Numbered from the stretch's first letter, positions 25,824-36,471 are shown. The stretch is DNA of 45,963 nt from Actinomycetes bacterium (GCA_021827485.1 JAKAVM010000035.1:1-45963), one strand, 5' to 3'. The notes: generated by a model not told the origin, from the letters alone. A program made the numbers and translations.

Positions 25824-26039
25824 GTGGCGACCGGTACTGTCAAATGGTTCAACTCTGAAAAAGGATATGGTTTCATCCAGCAAGATGATGGAACAGATAT
25901 CTTCGTGCATCACAGTGCAATAGAGATGGATGGATATAGAACTCTCAGAGAAGGACAAGCTGTCGAGTTTGAAGTTACGCAAGGCGATAAAGGCCTTGCT
26001 GCTACGAACGTCAGACCACAAGCAATGTCGCAAGCATAG
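25824..26039 (+). CDS. Cold-shock protein (CspA family)
   Basis: 71 aa single cold-shock domain. RNP1 is KGYGFI and RNP2 is [26 protein letters not shown] is the classic start. It binds single-stranded nucleic acid and melts RNA structure. The GTG start has the strongest ribosome site in the window, in contrast to its mostly leaderless neighbours, which suggests high expression. A good intrinsic terminator follows 19 nt after the stop, so it is a monocistronic gene. Constitutive or cold-induced expression cannot be told apart from sequence. Confidence 0.95.
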   Translation: MATGTVKWFNSEKGYGFIQQDDGTDIFVHHSAIEMDGYRTLREGQAVEFEVTQGDKGLAATNVRPQAMSQA

Positions 26040-26057
26040 CTACTATTGGGGGCTAGA

Positions 26058-26086
26058 ACCTCGTTACATCAACTGACGGGGTTTTT
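26058..26086 (+). terminator. Intrinsic terminator of cold-shock gene
   Basis: Stem ACCTCGT (26058-26064) pairs with ACGGGGT (26076-26082) with one G-U. The loop is 11 nt, and the T-run 26082-26086 follows. Confidence 0.75.
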
Positions 26087-26167
26087 ATCTTGATTGATTT
26101 GTGAATCAGCGGAGGATTCATCTTGTTTGGGCTGCCTGGAAATCAACCTTTGTCTACACCAGACCTT

Positions 26168-26230
26168 GACTTTCTGAAATCTAGCCAGGTTTCAGACGGG
26201 CGCTGATTTTCTAAAGTCTAGCCAGGTTTC
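26168..26230. repeat. 37-nt duplication across an epimerase stop codon
   Basis: 26205-26230 (the last codons of the epimerase gene) is repeated at 26168-26193, just past the stop, with 23 of 26 positions equal. The period is 37 nt, so the echo is in another frame. Read in that frame it again encodes ETWLDFRKS. Confidence 0.8.
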
Positions 26231-27112
26231 GGCCAGGCCTTCTTCAAGCCCAAGCTGTGGTGAATAACCTAAGGATTTTGCGCGCCTAATATCTACTCTG
26301 ACAGCACGCATCTCACCACCTTGTTCTGGTCCATATCGTAATGGGATATCTACCTTAGTTATCTGGCATACACAATTGTATAAGTCAATTGCAGAATAAG
26401 AATCACCGTATCCGATAGTTAGAGGTCCTGCAATATCTTGGTTGAGGGCCAGCATTAGCCCCTGCAAAGCATCACGCACGTTGAGAAAGTCCCTAACCTG
26501 TAAACCATCTCCATTGATGACGATCTCAGAAGCATCCATCGCAGCTCGCATCAACCGTGGTATGAAAGAATCCTTCTCCCTCATCCCGACACCATAGACA
26601 TTAGTGAATCGGATTGAGGTACAAACTAAGTCATAACAAGTTGAATAGGATGACATCAACATTTCAGCAGCTGCCTTCGTCGCACCATATGGAGTAAGCG
26701 GTCGTAAGAGAGTTTCTTCATTTATAAGGCGCTCTCCTACATCACCAGCTACAGCGTTGGTGGAAGCCATAATGAATTTAGTACATCCAACTTGTCTAGC
26801 GTGCTCAAGCAGGAGATGGGTAGCCGCTAAATTAGTTTGAAAGGTTTCCTCTGGATCAAGCTTAGATCGCAATACAGAAGTGACCGCAGCTAAATGAAAT
26901 ATGGCTTCGCATTGCCCGCTTATAGCCTCATTAACTTTGATCGCATCACGAATGTCGCCTATCACAATTTGCGGTGCATAACTGCCAAAGTCAACCCCCA
27001 CCTCATCAGGGTGACGCCGGTCCAAGATTGTCACGTTATGACCATTCTCGAGCAAAGAACGAACCAACACTCTTCCAATAAACCCGCTACCACCCGTGAC
27101 TACTATGTTCAT
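26192..27112 (-). CDS. NAD-dependent nucleotide-sugar epimerase/dehydratase (extended SDR)
   Basis: 306 aa. The Rossmann NAD motif TGGSGFIG is at residues ~6-13, HLAAVTSV follows, the catalytic Ser/Thr region is IMASTNAVAG, and the YxxxK pair is in TPYGATKAAAE. Then RFTNVYGVGM and the substrate-binding RDFLNVRDALQG are present. The profile is that of UDP-glucose 4-epimerase-like enzymes, but the substrate cannot be fixed. ATG 27112 has AAAGG just upstream. Its C-terminal codons are duplicated past the stop. It is divergent from the flippase-like gene, suggesting a shared control region for envelope glycan genes. Confidence 0.88.
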   Translation of the reverse strand: MNIVVTGGSGFIGRVLVRSLLENGHNVTILDRRHPDEVGVDFGSYAPQIVIGDIRDAIKVNEAISGQCEAIFHLAAVTSVLRSKLDPEETFQTNLAATHLLLEHARQVGCTKFIMASTNAVAGDVGERLINEETLLRPLTPYGATKAAAEMLMSSYSTCYDLVCTSIRFTNVYGVGMREKDSFIPRLMRAAMDASEIVINGDGLQVRDFLNVRDALQGLMLALNQDIAGPLTIGYGDSYSAIDLYNCVCQITKVDIPLRYGPEQGGEMRAVRVDIRRAKSLGYSPQLGLEEGLAETWLDFRKSAPV

Positions 27113-27146
27113 ACCTTTGCTTTACGATAGTACCTACTCGCCCACC

Positions 27147-27229
27147 CTGGCATATTCCCTCGAAAAGGTGTCCGATCTCGCCCGCACGGTTTTTCGAAGT
27201 ACTGCTACCGCTCACTGGCATATTTCCTC
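27147..27229. repeat. Direct repeat pair in divergent intergenic region
   Basis: CTGGCATATTCCCTC (27147-27161) recurs as CTGGCATATTTCCTC (27215-27229), differing in one base, centre-to-centre 68 bp, between divergently read genes. This could be paired regulator sites. Confidence 0.45.
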
Positions 27230-27247
27230 ATACTATTGTGTGGAGTA

Positions 27248-28207
27248 GTGGACTATCCGGAAAATATCTTGGGCGGAGGACGCCCACAAACCTCTCGCCT
27301 AGAAGCAGGGAGATTCAAGCAACTCGCCTCCATACCTTCAAAAATCCCCCGTCGGCTTAGACTTGCACTCATTTTCGGCGGTTTCCTTCTTTGTCTTGGC
27401 GCTTTAGCCTGGCTTGCCTATAAGACCTCTCAGAAAATCAATCTTGATGAGTTGAATCCTTATAATTTTCTTTGGGCTCTTTTGGCGGGAATCGGTTATT
27501 TTGTATTGATTGCATGTGGTTGGATTGCTCTAAGTGGCCAACAAGATGTAAAACGTGCTTTTAGTAATTGGTCGCGCACACAAGCCCTGCACTTCGTACC
27601 TGGCGGAATACTGACACCGGCATCTCGTGCCTATACGCTCAATGCAAACAAGTCAAAAAGAATTTGGTCCGTTGTAATCGAAACCCTCCTTGAAACCTCT
27701 CTAGCTGCTTCAGTCGCGGGTTTAGCAATGTCGGTCACCGACAGTAGATACTATGCACTTATTGGTTTGGTTAGTGTCGTCATTGTTGTCATACTGATAA
27801 ATCTCAAGTCCAAGACTACTATTAGTTCTAGGTCAGTCGTGATTGCTACTTTGTGGCTTTTTGCAGGCCGTTGCTCTTACTGTCTCGCAATCTTCTTCGG
27901 ACAACTTTCAATCGGACCCAACAGCGTATCCTTCTGGGATATAACTTTTGTGTCTGCACTTTCTTGGTTGGCAGGATATGTCGCTATATTTTCGCCAGGC
28001 GGAATCGGTGTTCGCGAAGTTGTTTATGCAAAGTTGCTGTCCAGCGGAAAATATGGCCTTCACCTCAGCACGTCTATAGCTTCGGCCGGAGCTCTCGCAG
28101 GTCGGCTTGCGTTAAGTCTTGCGGAACTCATTGTTCTAGTTTGCACAGGAACGTACTCTAAAGAACTACCAAGCACCCCAGAGCCAGTGCAAGGCCAACA
28201 AGCGTGA
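27248..28207 (+). CDS. Flippase-like / LPG-synthase-TM family membrane protein
   Basis: 319 aa from GTG 27248 (TTG 27236 is also possible). About eight membrane segments start at LRLALIFGGFLLCLGALAWL. The family hallmark near the C-terminus is AIFSPGGIGVREVVY. FVPGGILTPASRAYTLN in the middle matches the first conserved loop. Proteins of this class (UPF0104/AglD-like, LPG_synthase_TM) lie next to polyprenol glycosyltransferases and are thought to move lipid-linked sugars. The soluble lysyl-transferase domain of MprF is absent. The C-terminal tail overlaps the YfhO-type gene on the other strand by 50 bp, tail to tail. Confidence 0.8.
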   Translation: MDYPENILGGGRPQTSRLEAGRFKQLASIPSKIPRRLRLALIFGGFLLCLGALAWLAYKTSQKINLDELNPYNFLWALLAGIGYFVLIACGWIALSGQQDVKRAFSNWSRTQALHFVPGGILTPASRAYTLNANKSKRIWSVVIETLLETSLAASVAGLAMSVTDSRYYALIGLVSVVIVVILINLKSKTTISSRSVVIATLWLFAGRCSYCLAIFFGQLSIGPNSVSFWDITFVSALSWLAGYVAIFSPGGIGVREVVYAKLLSSGKYGLHLSTSIASAGALAGRLALSLAELIVLVCTGTYSKELPSTPEPVQGQQA

Positions 28208-31019
28208 TTATTCCTCCGCCCAATACGCTCGAAGGCTGGTAGCTAAAGACAACTTGCCAAGTGCCCGGCGGAACCACGATTTTTTGGATCAATCCGTCTT
28301 TAGAAACTACTCCTGAAATTGTTGAAGTTTTTGAGGACTCCCTGCGCGAGCCACTGAGGCCAAGAACGGGACTGGGTGCACGAGCAGTAACTGATCCGCG
28401 CAGGTCTGTGGATGCGCCACCAGGAAAAGGGGCAGAGGCAGGAATAAGGCTATAGTGCCATCCTGGAGCATAGGTAACGGAGCGTACTAACACAGCTCGG
28501 CTGGATACTCTTATAAGTGCGCTCTCACTTCCCCACTTGGTCGTTGTCACTTTAGAAATCTTGCCGGTTGGACTACCACCTATTTCAAGCTGTGAAGAGT
28601 AACTATTACTTGAATATACTTGGTAGTACCCAATCTGTCCACGATACTTCCATTGGCCAGGTCTAACTGTCTGTGTAAGTTCACCGGAGAGCTCGAATCT
28701 AGATCCTCCAAGACTTTGATATCTGATTTGAGACACGGAAACAGGTGAGCTAGAACGATTGGCAATTGCTATGCCGATTGCATCATCAGTTCGTGCCTGC
28801 TTACCAAGGGCCGCTGTGTAAAGTTGCGCTCCTCCACGGGAACCGGAACTTGCCTTGTTGGTATCGGGGTTTCCGGATGGAGAACCGGGGTTTCCGGATG
28901 GAGAACCGGGGTTTCCGGATGGAGAACCGGGGTTTCCAGATGGAGAACCGGGGTTTCCAGAGTGAGAACCGGAACTTCGCAAAGACATTGGCAACCAATT
29001 TATTTGGTTGTTGGGCAAAATCAATCCAGGTTGAAGATTTACCTGACCAGTAATAGAAGTTTTTGCAACCTCTAAGCTAATCGACTTAATAATTGATAGT
29101 TGGCCGATAAACCAAGATGAAGAACCCCCCACCCCGAGCCTTGCACTTGATATCTTGGTTGAAGGTTCGCTGCCCGGCGGGGGGATCTCGCTAGCAACTC
29201 CAATGGGTAGTCCAAGCACAACTTTTTGACCTAATACTTGAGGCGCCGAGCCGGAGAGATCCACCGATTGCTGAAAAGACTGATTAGGGGTTAGCAAGGT
29301 TGATAGTCCCAACTTAGCAAAAGTCCCATCGCTTATAGCGCTCCTTGCAAGAGTCAACTGTTGATGAGTCTCTGTTACAGTTGCATAATGTCCTGGGACT
29401 ATAGACCCGTAGCCTTCGACACTTGATAGTCCGTCTAAGATATTTAGATCTGGTTGTCCCAAAAGATCTAATTGGTTTGGGTGCAATCTATTTGGATCAT
29501 ATATAGCAAAGCGACCTCCTCCATCTTGGCTAACAAAGTGAGACAAAGCGATCTCTGCAGAACTTGCTCCGTGCAAAAGTTCAGAGTGCTGTTCGCCAAT
29601 CCACCGTTGACTTGCAAAGTAAAATCCAATATCGACTACTAAAATAATTAGAATCCAGACCCTGATCTTCCCAAACCTAGGTCGAATATGCCTTGACGAT
29701 ACGACGAAGTAGCGATATAGAAACCAGCTAAATGCAAGGCAGATACTTAGTTGTACTAAACAATAAACCCTAAGCGCCGTAATCCTCTCAGATATAAGCA
29801 CTTTGGAAGCTCCGGCTAGATAAGTTTCGGTCTGGTATCCGGCAACAAACAGAGCAGCAGTCAACCCCAAAACAATGAGGCTCGGAATAACGGCAGCTAT
29901 GAAAGGTGCCTTCGAAAGTCGTTTTGGGGGCTCTGTTATGGTTGCGTAAAGATCTTGGGAGGGCCTGGCTTGCATGATTACTCGTTCTACCCAGAAACCA
30001 ACTAATACAGCAATAGACATATCGAGCCAGGCTAGGTTGCGAGAAGGGAGTCGCAGAAGGCGATATAGGGGAATATGAAAAGTTAGATGCGAGACTGGCG
30101 TATAAGACCCTAGCGCCAAGACTAAACCCACTGCTCCTACAAAGTACCAGACCGACCAATCCTTGGTGCGTGGGTCACGACGTCGTATTGTTGGCAGGGA
30201 AAATAAAGCGGCTAATCCAATGACGCCCATATACGATGAAACTTCTAAGAGACTATAGGGCCCAAAGTAATAAGGAACCCCAAATCGTCCGTATCCGCCA
30301 AAGAAGAAGGGCACAAACATCAACACAAGGAACTTCGGCGAGACTGATCCCCCGACAAAATAATTGTAACTGGCAGTACCTCTTTGGGAGCCGAGAGCTT
30401 CGTGCAGACCTGGAAGCCACTGCACCGCCCCTATGGCAAAACCTATAGCCGCCCCCATTACTACATACGGGATAAATCGGAGACTCCTAGTGCTATATAC
30501 TTGAGTAAGACAGTAAACTCCAGTCAACATTGAGCCTTCGACCATTGCTTCCGGGTTACCGGCCAGGATCACAAGGCCGAGAAATATGCCAAGTAGTCCT
30601 GTCCACCTCACCTTGCCTTCGGAAAGCTTCTTTACAGCTACAACCATCCAAATCACCCAATCCCAGCCTTGAACCAGGTCAATATGGATTAGTTGATCCC
30701 CAAGAAAGCCACCGCATATCCAAGTTATAGAGCCGAACATTGAAGCAAATGGACTAAGGCGATATATCCTGAGCAGATAGTACATTCCCAGCCCAGCAAC
30801 ACTGAACACCGAGGCCCCGGCGAGAGACCATGCCAACGTCGAAGGCAGGAAAGCAAAAAATGCAGTAGTTGGATACAGCGCTCCAGCGTTGAACCCAGCG
30901 AGTAGCGGCGTTCCGCTCCAAATATAAGGGTTCCAGGTAGGGAGATGACCATGACGAAGATCAAAACCAGCTAGAACTCGTAAAGGAAAGTTCTGATCAG
31001 TTCCATCGCCACCAATCAA
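28158..31019 (-). CDS. YfhO-type multi-pass membrane protein (putative glycosyltransferase-related)
   Basis: 953 aa from the only canonical start, TTG 31019. HLPTWNPYIWSGTPLLAGFN is the YfhO-like first loop, followed by 11-12 membrane helices, a large extracytoplasmic region (residues ~470-900) and a last helix (VLGGGIITLVGLALALGCLV). YfhO of Firmicutes is tied to glycosylation of lipoteichoic acids; GT-C-like function here is inference. Residues ~684-718 are five GSPSGNP units from a 21-nt minisatellite. The TTG start would omit a membrane helix encoded upstream in the same frame (see 31020-31154), so the true N-terminus is probably longer. It is the last gene of the sqd1-GT2-YfhO unit. Confidence 0.8.
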   Translation of the reverse strand: MIGGDGTDQNFPLRVLAGFDLRHGHLPTWNPYIWSGTPLLAGFNAGALYPTTAFFAFLPSTLAWSLAGASVFSVAGLGMYYLLRIYRLSPFASMFGSITWICGGFLGDQLIHIDLVQGWDWVIWMVVAVKKLSEGKVRWTGLLGIFLGLVILAGNPEAMVEGSMLTGVYCLTQVYSTRSLRFIPYVVMGAAIGFAIGAVQWLPGLHEALGSQRGTASYNYFVGGSVSPKFLVLMFVPFFFGGYGRFGVPYYFGPYSLLEVSSYMGVIGLAALFSLPTIRRRDPRTKDWSVWYFVGAVGLVLALGSYTPVSHLTFHIPLYRLLRLPSRNLAWLDMSIAVLVGFWVERVIMQARPSQDLYATITEPPKRLSKAPFIAAVIPSLIVLGLTAALFVAGYQTETYLAGASKVLISERITALRVYCLVQLSICLAFSWFLYRYFVVSSRHIRPRFGKIRVWILIILVVDIGFYFASQRWIGEQHSELLHGASSAEIALSHFVSQDGGGRFAIYDPNRLHPNQLDLLGQPDLNILDGLSSVEGYGSIVPGHYATVTETHQQLTLARSAISDGTFAKLGLSTLLTPNQSFQQSVDLSGSAPQVLGQKVVLGLPIGVASEIPPPGSEPSTKISSARLGVGGSSSWFIGQLSIIKSISLEVAKTSITGQVNLQPGLILPNNQINWLPMSLRSSGSHSGNPGSPSGNPGSPSGNPGSPSGNPGSPSGNPDTNKASSGSRGGAQLYTAALGKQARTDDAIGIAIANRSSSPVSVSQIRYQSLGGSRFELSGELTQTVRPGQWKYRGQIGYYQVYSSNSYSSQLEIGGSPTGKISKVTTTKWGSESALIRVSSRAVLVRSVTYAPGWHYSLIPASAPFPGGASTDLRGSVTARAPSPVLGLSGSRRESSKTSTISGVVSKDGLIQKIVVPPGTWQVVFSYQPSSVLGGGIITLVGLALALGCLVVL
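28865..28969. repeat. 21-nt minisatellite in YfhO-type gene
   Basis: Five consecutive 21-nt units (28865, 28886, 28907, 28928 and 28949). The first three are identical; the last two differ by one to three bases. Each encodes GSPSGNP on the minus strand and carries one GGGG tract on the plus strand. Confidence 0.95.
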
Positions 31020-31154
31020 AGGATGCCCAAAGGCTAATGGAACAAGAAAGAATACGATGGGTCCTGCTATGATATAGAGCAGGAATCGCCTATCGGCCTT
31101 GTTTAGACTGGCCCACCTTCTCCTTAATGGTCTAATAGATACTAGAATTAGCTT
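31020..31154 (-). other. Start-less in-frame extension joining GT2 stop to YfhO frame
   Basis: 45 sense codons, with no stop and no ATG, GTG or TTG, lie between the GT2 stop codon (TAG, 31155-31157) and TTG 31019, in the same frame as both genes. The peptide has a basic start (RPLRRRW) and one good membrane helix (RFLLYIIAGPIVFFLVPLAF), just what a YfhO protein should begin with. AAGGAG (31126-31121) and an out-of-frame GTG (31116) sit here. Either a non-standard start (ATT/CTG), TAG readthrough, or a +1 shift after that GTG is needed. Confidence 0.7.
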
Positions 31155-32087
31155 CTATAGACAATGGAGCTTGGCCTTGGGGGCAAGCCGATAACTTCTA
31201 ATTCGAAATCGTGAAGTTAGTACAACCCTCAGATACTCAAGCCCGTATCGAAAATTCTTGGCTTTCTTAGAACTTCCTGATCGACGCTTTCGAACCTGGA
31301 CAGGAAACTCTTTATAGATGAAGCCACAGCGAATCGCTGAAATCAGCATCTCAGAAGACTGGTACTGAGGTTCGTCAAGTCTTACCGTAGTTGGAACCTC
31401 AATTTTCATAACTCTAAGCCCATTGGATGAATCCGTAATCTTGCGACCCAAGAGTATCGAGATCAAAACAGCAAAAAAATGCACTCCAGCCATTCGGAAA
31501 GAATCGTCTTTCTCCCGCCCTCCCATGAGACGAGACCCTTGGGCAAAATCAACAGAACCTTCCACAACAGGAGCTAGTAAAGCTTCAATATCGCCTGGAT
31601 CATACTGCCCGTCTGCATCAAGAGTCACTACATACCGAGCCCCGAGGGCATTTAGTAACTCATATCCGAGCTTATAGGCAGCTCCTTGGCCTCGATTTGT
31701 ATCAACTTCACAAACGTAAGCTCCCACAGAGCGTGCAATTTCTGCAGTTTTATCACGACAACCATCCGTAACCACAACAACGTCAACATCAAGTCCCCCA
31801 ATTTCATACGGAATCCCATTGATCACACCCGCTATATTGTCTTGTTCCTGATAGGCAGGAATAAGTACCACTAGAGGGGCTAATTGAACAATTGAATATC
31901 TGGCAAAAAAATCATCAACAGCACGTCTATCAACAATGTCATCCAACCGCGCATAAAGATCCTCTAATAGAGTTCCCAATAGAGGATGCAGTGTTGAATC
32001 CAGCAAAGAATGCGTAGATCGACCAATCGTAGCCAAATGATGCTCGTCTAGTTCAAATGACTCGTTCGACTCAATACTAAGAGACAT
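31155..32087 (-). CDS. GT2 glycosyltransferase (polyprenyl-phosphate sugar synthase-like)
   Basis: 310 aa GT-A enzyme. An N-terminal extension (~70 residues) precedes the domain APLVVLIPAYQEQDNIAGVI; DGCRDKT, the DxD-type motif YVVTLDADGQYDP (residue ~158) and FAQGSRLMGGREKD follow, then the acceptor-side TDSSNGLRVMK. The form is like Dpm1/undecaprenyl-phosphate glycosyltransferases working on the cytosolic membrane face. ATG 32087 is 1 nt after the sqd1 stop, so the two are co-translated. Its TAG stop is the only thing separating it from the YfhO frame, hinting that a GT2-membrane fusion may be an ancestral or programmed form. Confidence 0.88.
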   Translation of the reverse strand: MSLSIESNESFELDEHHLATIGRSTHSLLDSTLHPLLGTLLEDLYARLDDIVDRRAVDDFFARYSIVQLAPLVVLIPAYQEQDNIAGVINGIPYEIGGLDVDVVVVTDGCRDKTAEIARSVGAYVCEVDTNRGQGAAYKLGYELLNALGARYVVTLDADGQYDPGDIEALLAPVVEGSVDFAQGSRLMGGREKDDSFRMAGVHFFAVLISILLGRKITDSSNGLRVMKIEVPTTVRLDEPQYQSSEMLISAIRCGFIYKEFPVQVRKRRSGSSKKAKNFRYGLEYLRVVLTSRFRIRSYRLAPKAKLHCL

Positions 32088-32088
32088 A

Positions 32089-33432
<1,344 letters not shown>

Positions 33433-33436
<4 letters not shown>

Positions 33437-34698
33437 CGCTACTAACTCACTTCAACACAGGCGATACTGCCTGGGTACTGGCCTCGGCTGCCTTGGTTCT
33501 TTTTATGACGCCTGGGTTGGCCCTCTTCTACGGTGGTCTATCTCGCTCAAAGAATGTGCTTGGAATAATGATGCAGTGCATGTTCTGCATTGGAGCCGTT
33601 TCAATTATCTGGGCGGTGTTTGGCTTTAGTCTTGCTTTTGGCAAAGATGTTGGCGGCGGTATCATCGGCAATTTAGGGCTCGCCGGAATGGGTTCTAACC
33701 ATACTTTGATTCCGGGACTCTCTCACTTGGCCGTCTCACCTCTGGCCTTTGGAGTATTCCAGATGATGTTCGCAGTAATCACAGCGGCCCTTATCGCTGG
33801 AGGCGGCGCTGATCGAATGAAATTCGCAGGCTTTTGCGTCTTGATAGTTGTGTGGACCGTACTAGTTTATGTCCCGATTGCCCACTGGGTCTTTAGTCCA
33901 AACGGCTGGCTGGCCCATCAAGGGGTGCTGGACTTTGCAGGGGGCACTGTTGTGGAGATCAACTCGGGCTTTTCGGCGCTAGGACTGGCAATAGTGCTTG
34001 GCAAGAGACATGGCTGGCCCAGAGAAGCTATGGTGCCACACTCAGTTCCCATTGCCGTTGCTGGAGCGGGAATCTTGTGGTTTGGTTGGTTTGGATTCAA
34101 CGCCGGATCCGCCGGGGCCGCAAATGGAGTTGCGGTCCATGCTTTTCTCAATACACAGTTAGCTGCATGTGCTGGCCTTATTGGGTGGCTAATTATAGAA
34201 AAAGTAACCACCTCTTATGCGACAACCGTCGGTGCGATCTCCGGAGCGGTTGCCGGAATGGTAGCTATAACACCGTGCGCTGGATTTATCGGTACAATGC
34301 CCTCAATCTTGATAGGTTTGCTCGCTGGTTTGATATGTGCCTCAGCGGTCAAGTTGAAGTTTAAGTTTGGATATGACGACTCACTTGACGTTTTAGGAGT
34401 CCATGGGGTGGGTGGACTTATTGGCACAATATTGTTGGGACTTTTTGCGAGTGTGGCAGTAAATCATGGGGGTGCAAACGGACTTTTCTATGGAGGAGGT
34501 CTGCACCTACTTGGCGTTCAGGTATTGGCTGCACTTGTCACGGCAGTCTATGCGCTTGTTGTAACCGCAGCAATTGCCAAACTACTAGATAAGACGATAG
34601 GGCTTAGAGTATCTCCCGACGATGAAAATATTGGTTTGGATTCATCGCAACACGCTGAAAATGCATACTCAATCGGTTCATCTCAGGGCCACCGCTAA
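33433..34698 (+). CDS. amt: Ammonium transporter (Amt)
   Basis: 421 aa, 11 membrane helices. NTGDTAWVLASAALVLFMTPG and LALFYGGLSRSKNVLG are the conserved start. FAGGTVVEINSGFSALGLAI and DSLDVLGVHGVGGLIGTI contain the pore His residues and the PII contact region. ATG 33433 gives a normal family start; a longer frame from TTG 33367 lacks support. The PII gene follows 15 nt later, the classic amtB-glnK pair, which lets PII block the channel when nitrogen is plentiful. Confidence 0.96.
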
Positions 34699-35160
<462 letters not shown>

Positions 35161-35168
35161 AGTATTGA

Positions 35169-35188
35169 TTTAGCTAACTTCAGCTAAA
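35169..35188. other. Inverted repeat 3' of glnK repeats
   Basis: TTTAGCT (35169-35175) and AGCTAAA (35182-35188) with a 6-nt loop. There is no T-run after it, so it is a hairpin or operator-like site rather than a clear terminator. Confidence 0.4.
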
Positions 35189-35206
35189 TACCCTGGTACA
35201 CACCTG

Positions 35207-35256
35207 TTACTAGCGGTAAATTACCGCGCGGTAACAATTGATGATATTCTTAGACT
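35207..35256 (+). promoter_or_regulatory. TetR-type operator pair and leaderless promoter
   Basis: TTACCGCGCGGTAA (35221-35234) is a perfect 14-bp palindrome. TTACTAGCGGTAA (35207-35219) is a related imperfect one directly before it. The -10 box TATTCT (35245-35250) is 6 nt before ATG 35257; the palindrome covers the expected -35 position. A repressor here would shut off the acyl-CoA dehydrogenase gene. Confidence 0.65.
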
Positions 35257-36471
35257 ATGTCCGAATTTTCAATGGAACTTAACGAGGATCAAATCCAAAT
35301 CCAGAAATGGCTCCATGAGTTTGCAGAAAACGTCATGCGTCCAGTTGCCTCCGAATGGGATGAACGAGAAGAGACACCTTGGCCAGTCATCCAAGAGGCT
35401 GCTAAGGCTGGAATCTACTCTTTTGATTTCATAGCCAACGCATTTGCCGATTCATCAGGTTTACTCTTGCCGATAGCTGGCGAAGAGTTGTGTTGGGGCG
35501 ATGCTGGACTCGCACTTTCAATAATGGGCTCTACTCTAGCAGTGGCTGGTATAGCCTCAAACGGTACTCCTGAGCAGTTGATGGAGTGGGCACCTCAATG
35601 TTTTGGGACTCCAGACGATATCAAATTAGCGGCTTTTTGTGTATCGGAACCCGATGCAGGGTCTGATGTCTCATCACTTCGTACCCGCGCTGTCTACAAT
35701 GAGGCAGATGACACTTGGACCATCAACGGCACCAAGACATGGATAACCAATGGTGGGATAGCGAACACACATGTAGTCGTAGCTTCAGTCGACCCAGAAC
35801 TTGGCTCTCGGGGTCAAGCAAGTTTTGTAATTGCCGAAGGTACTAAAGGTATCTCAATGGGACAGAAATTCAAGAAGATGGGAATTCGGGCATCCCACAC
35901 CGCCGAGGTAGTGCTTGATGATTGTACAATTCCCGGGCGCAACCTGTTAGGTGGCAAAGATAAACTGGACGAGCGGCTGGCTCGTGCCAGGGAGGGAAAG
36001 AAGTCCGGCAAACAAGCTGCGATGGCAACGTTCGAAGCCACCCGCCCATCGGTCGGGGCTCAAGCAATCGGAATAGCCCGTGCCGCCTATGAGTACGCAC
36101 TGGATTACGCCAAAGAACGCAAGCAGTTCGGACGTCCGATCATTACCAATCAAGGTGTAGCCTTCAAACTGGCAGACATGCGAATGCGCATAGATGCATC
36201 TAGGTTGCTAGTCTGGCGGGCTGCTTGGATGGGGCGTAATGGCAAGACCTTCGAAGCAGGCGAAGGTTCAATGTCAAAGCTATACGCTGGAGAAACTGCT
36301 GTCTGGGTTACCGAGCAGGCCATTCAAATCATGGGCGGATATGGCTATATCCGTGAGCATCCGGTAGAGAGATGGCACCGGGACTCAAAAATCTACACGA
36401 TTTTTGAAGGCACCTCCGAGATTCAACGCCTGGTAATTGCCAGAGCAATCTCGGGCATTCATATCAGCTAA
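35257..36471 (+). CDS. Acyl-CoA dehydrogenase
   Basis: 404 aa FAD enzyme that introduces the alpha-beta double bond in acyl-CoA. The first signature FCVSEPDAGSDVSSLRTRAV (FAD/substrate) and ADDTWTINGTKTWITNGGIA are followed by FGRPIITNQGVAFKLADM. The catalytic Glu is in IYTIFEGTSEIQRLV near the C-terminus. Length and motif order are normal. It starts at ATG 35257, leaderless, behind a TetR-type operator. The DODA-type gene follows 24 nt later and may be co-transcribed. The substrate chain length is not readable. Confidence 0.93.
   Translation: MSEFSMELNEDQIQIQKWLHEFAENVMRPVASEWDEREETPWPVIQEAAKAGIYSFDFIANAFADSSGLLLPIAGEELCWGDAGLALSIMGSTLAVAGIASNGTPEQLMEWAPQCFGTPDDIKLAAFCVSEPDAGSDVSSLRTRAVYNEADDTWTINGTKTWITNGGIANTHVVVASVDPELGSRGQASFVIAEGTKGISMGQKFKKMGIRASHTAEVVLDDCTIPGRNLLGGKDKLDERLARAREGKKSGKQAAMATFEATRPSVGAQAIGIARAAYEYALDYAKERKQFGRPIITNQGVAFKLADMRMRIDASRLLVWRAAWMGRNGKTFEAGEGSMSKLYAGETAVWVTEQAIQIMGGYGYIREHPVERWHRDSKIYTIFEGTSEIQRLVIARAISGIHIS

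Noticed and set aside
28766-29075. Plus-strand open frames with repeated GFRMENR or VSGWRTG units
   Set aside because: They are shadows of the 21-nt array in the YfhO-type gene in other frames.
35169-35188. Intrinsic terminator after glnK
   Set aside because: The 7-bp inverted repeat is AT-rich and has no downstream T-run.
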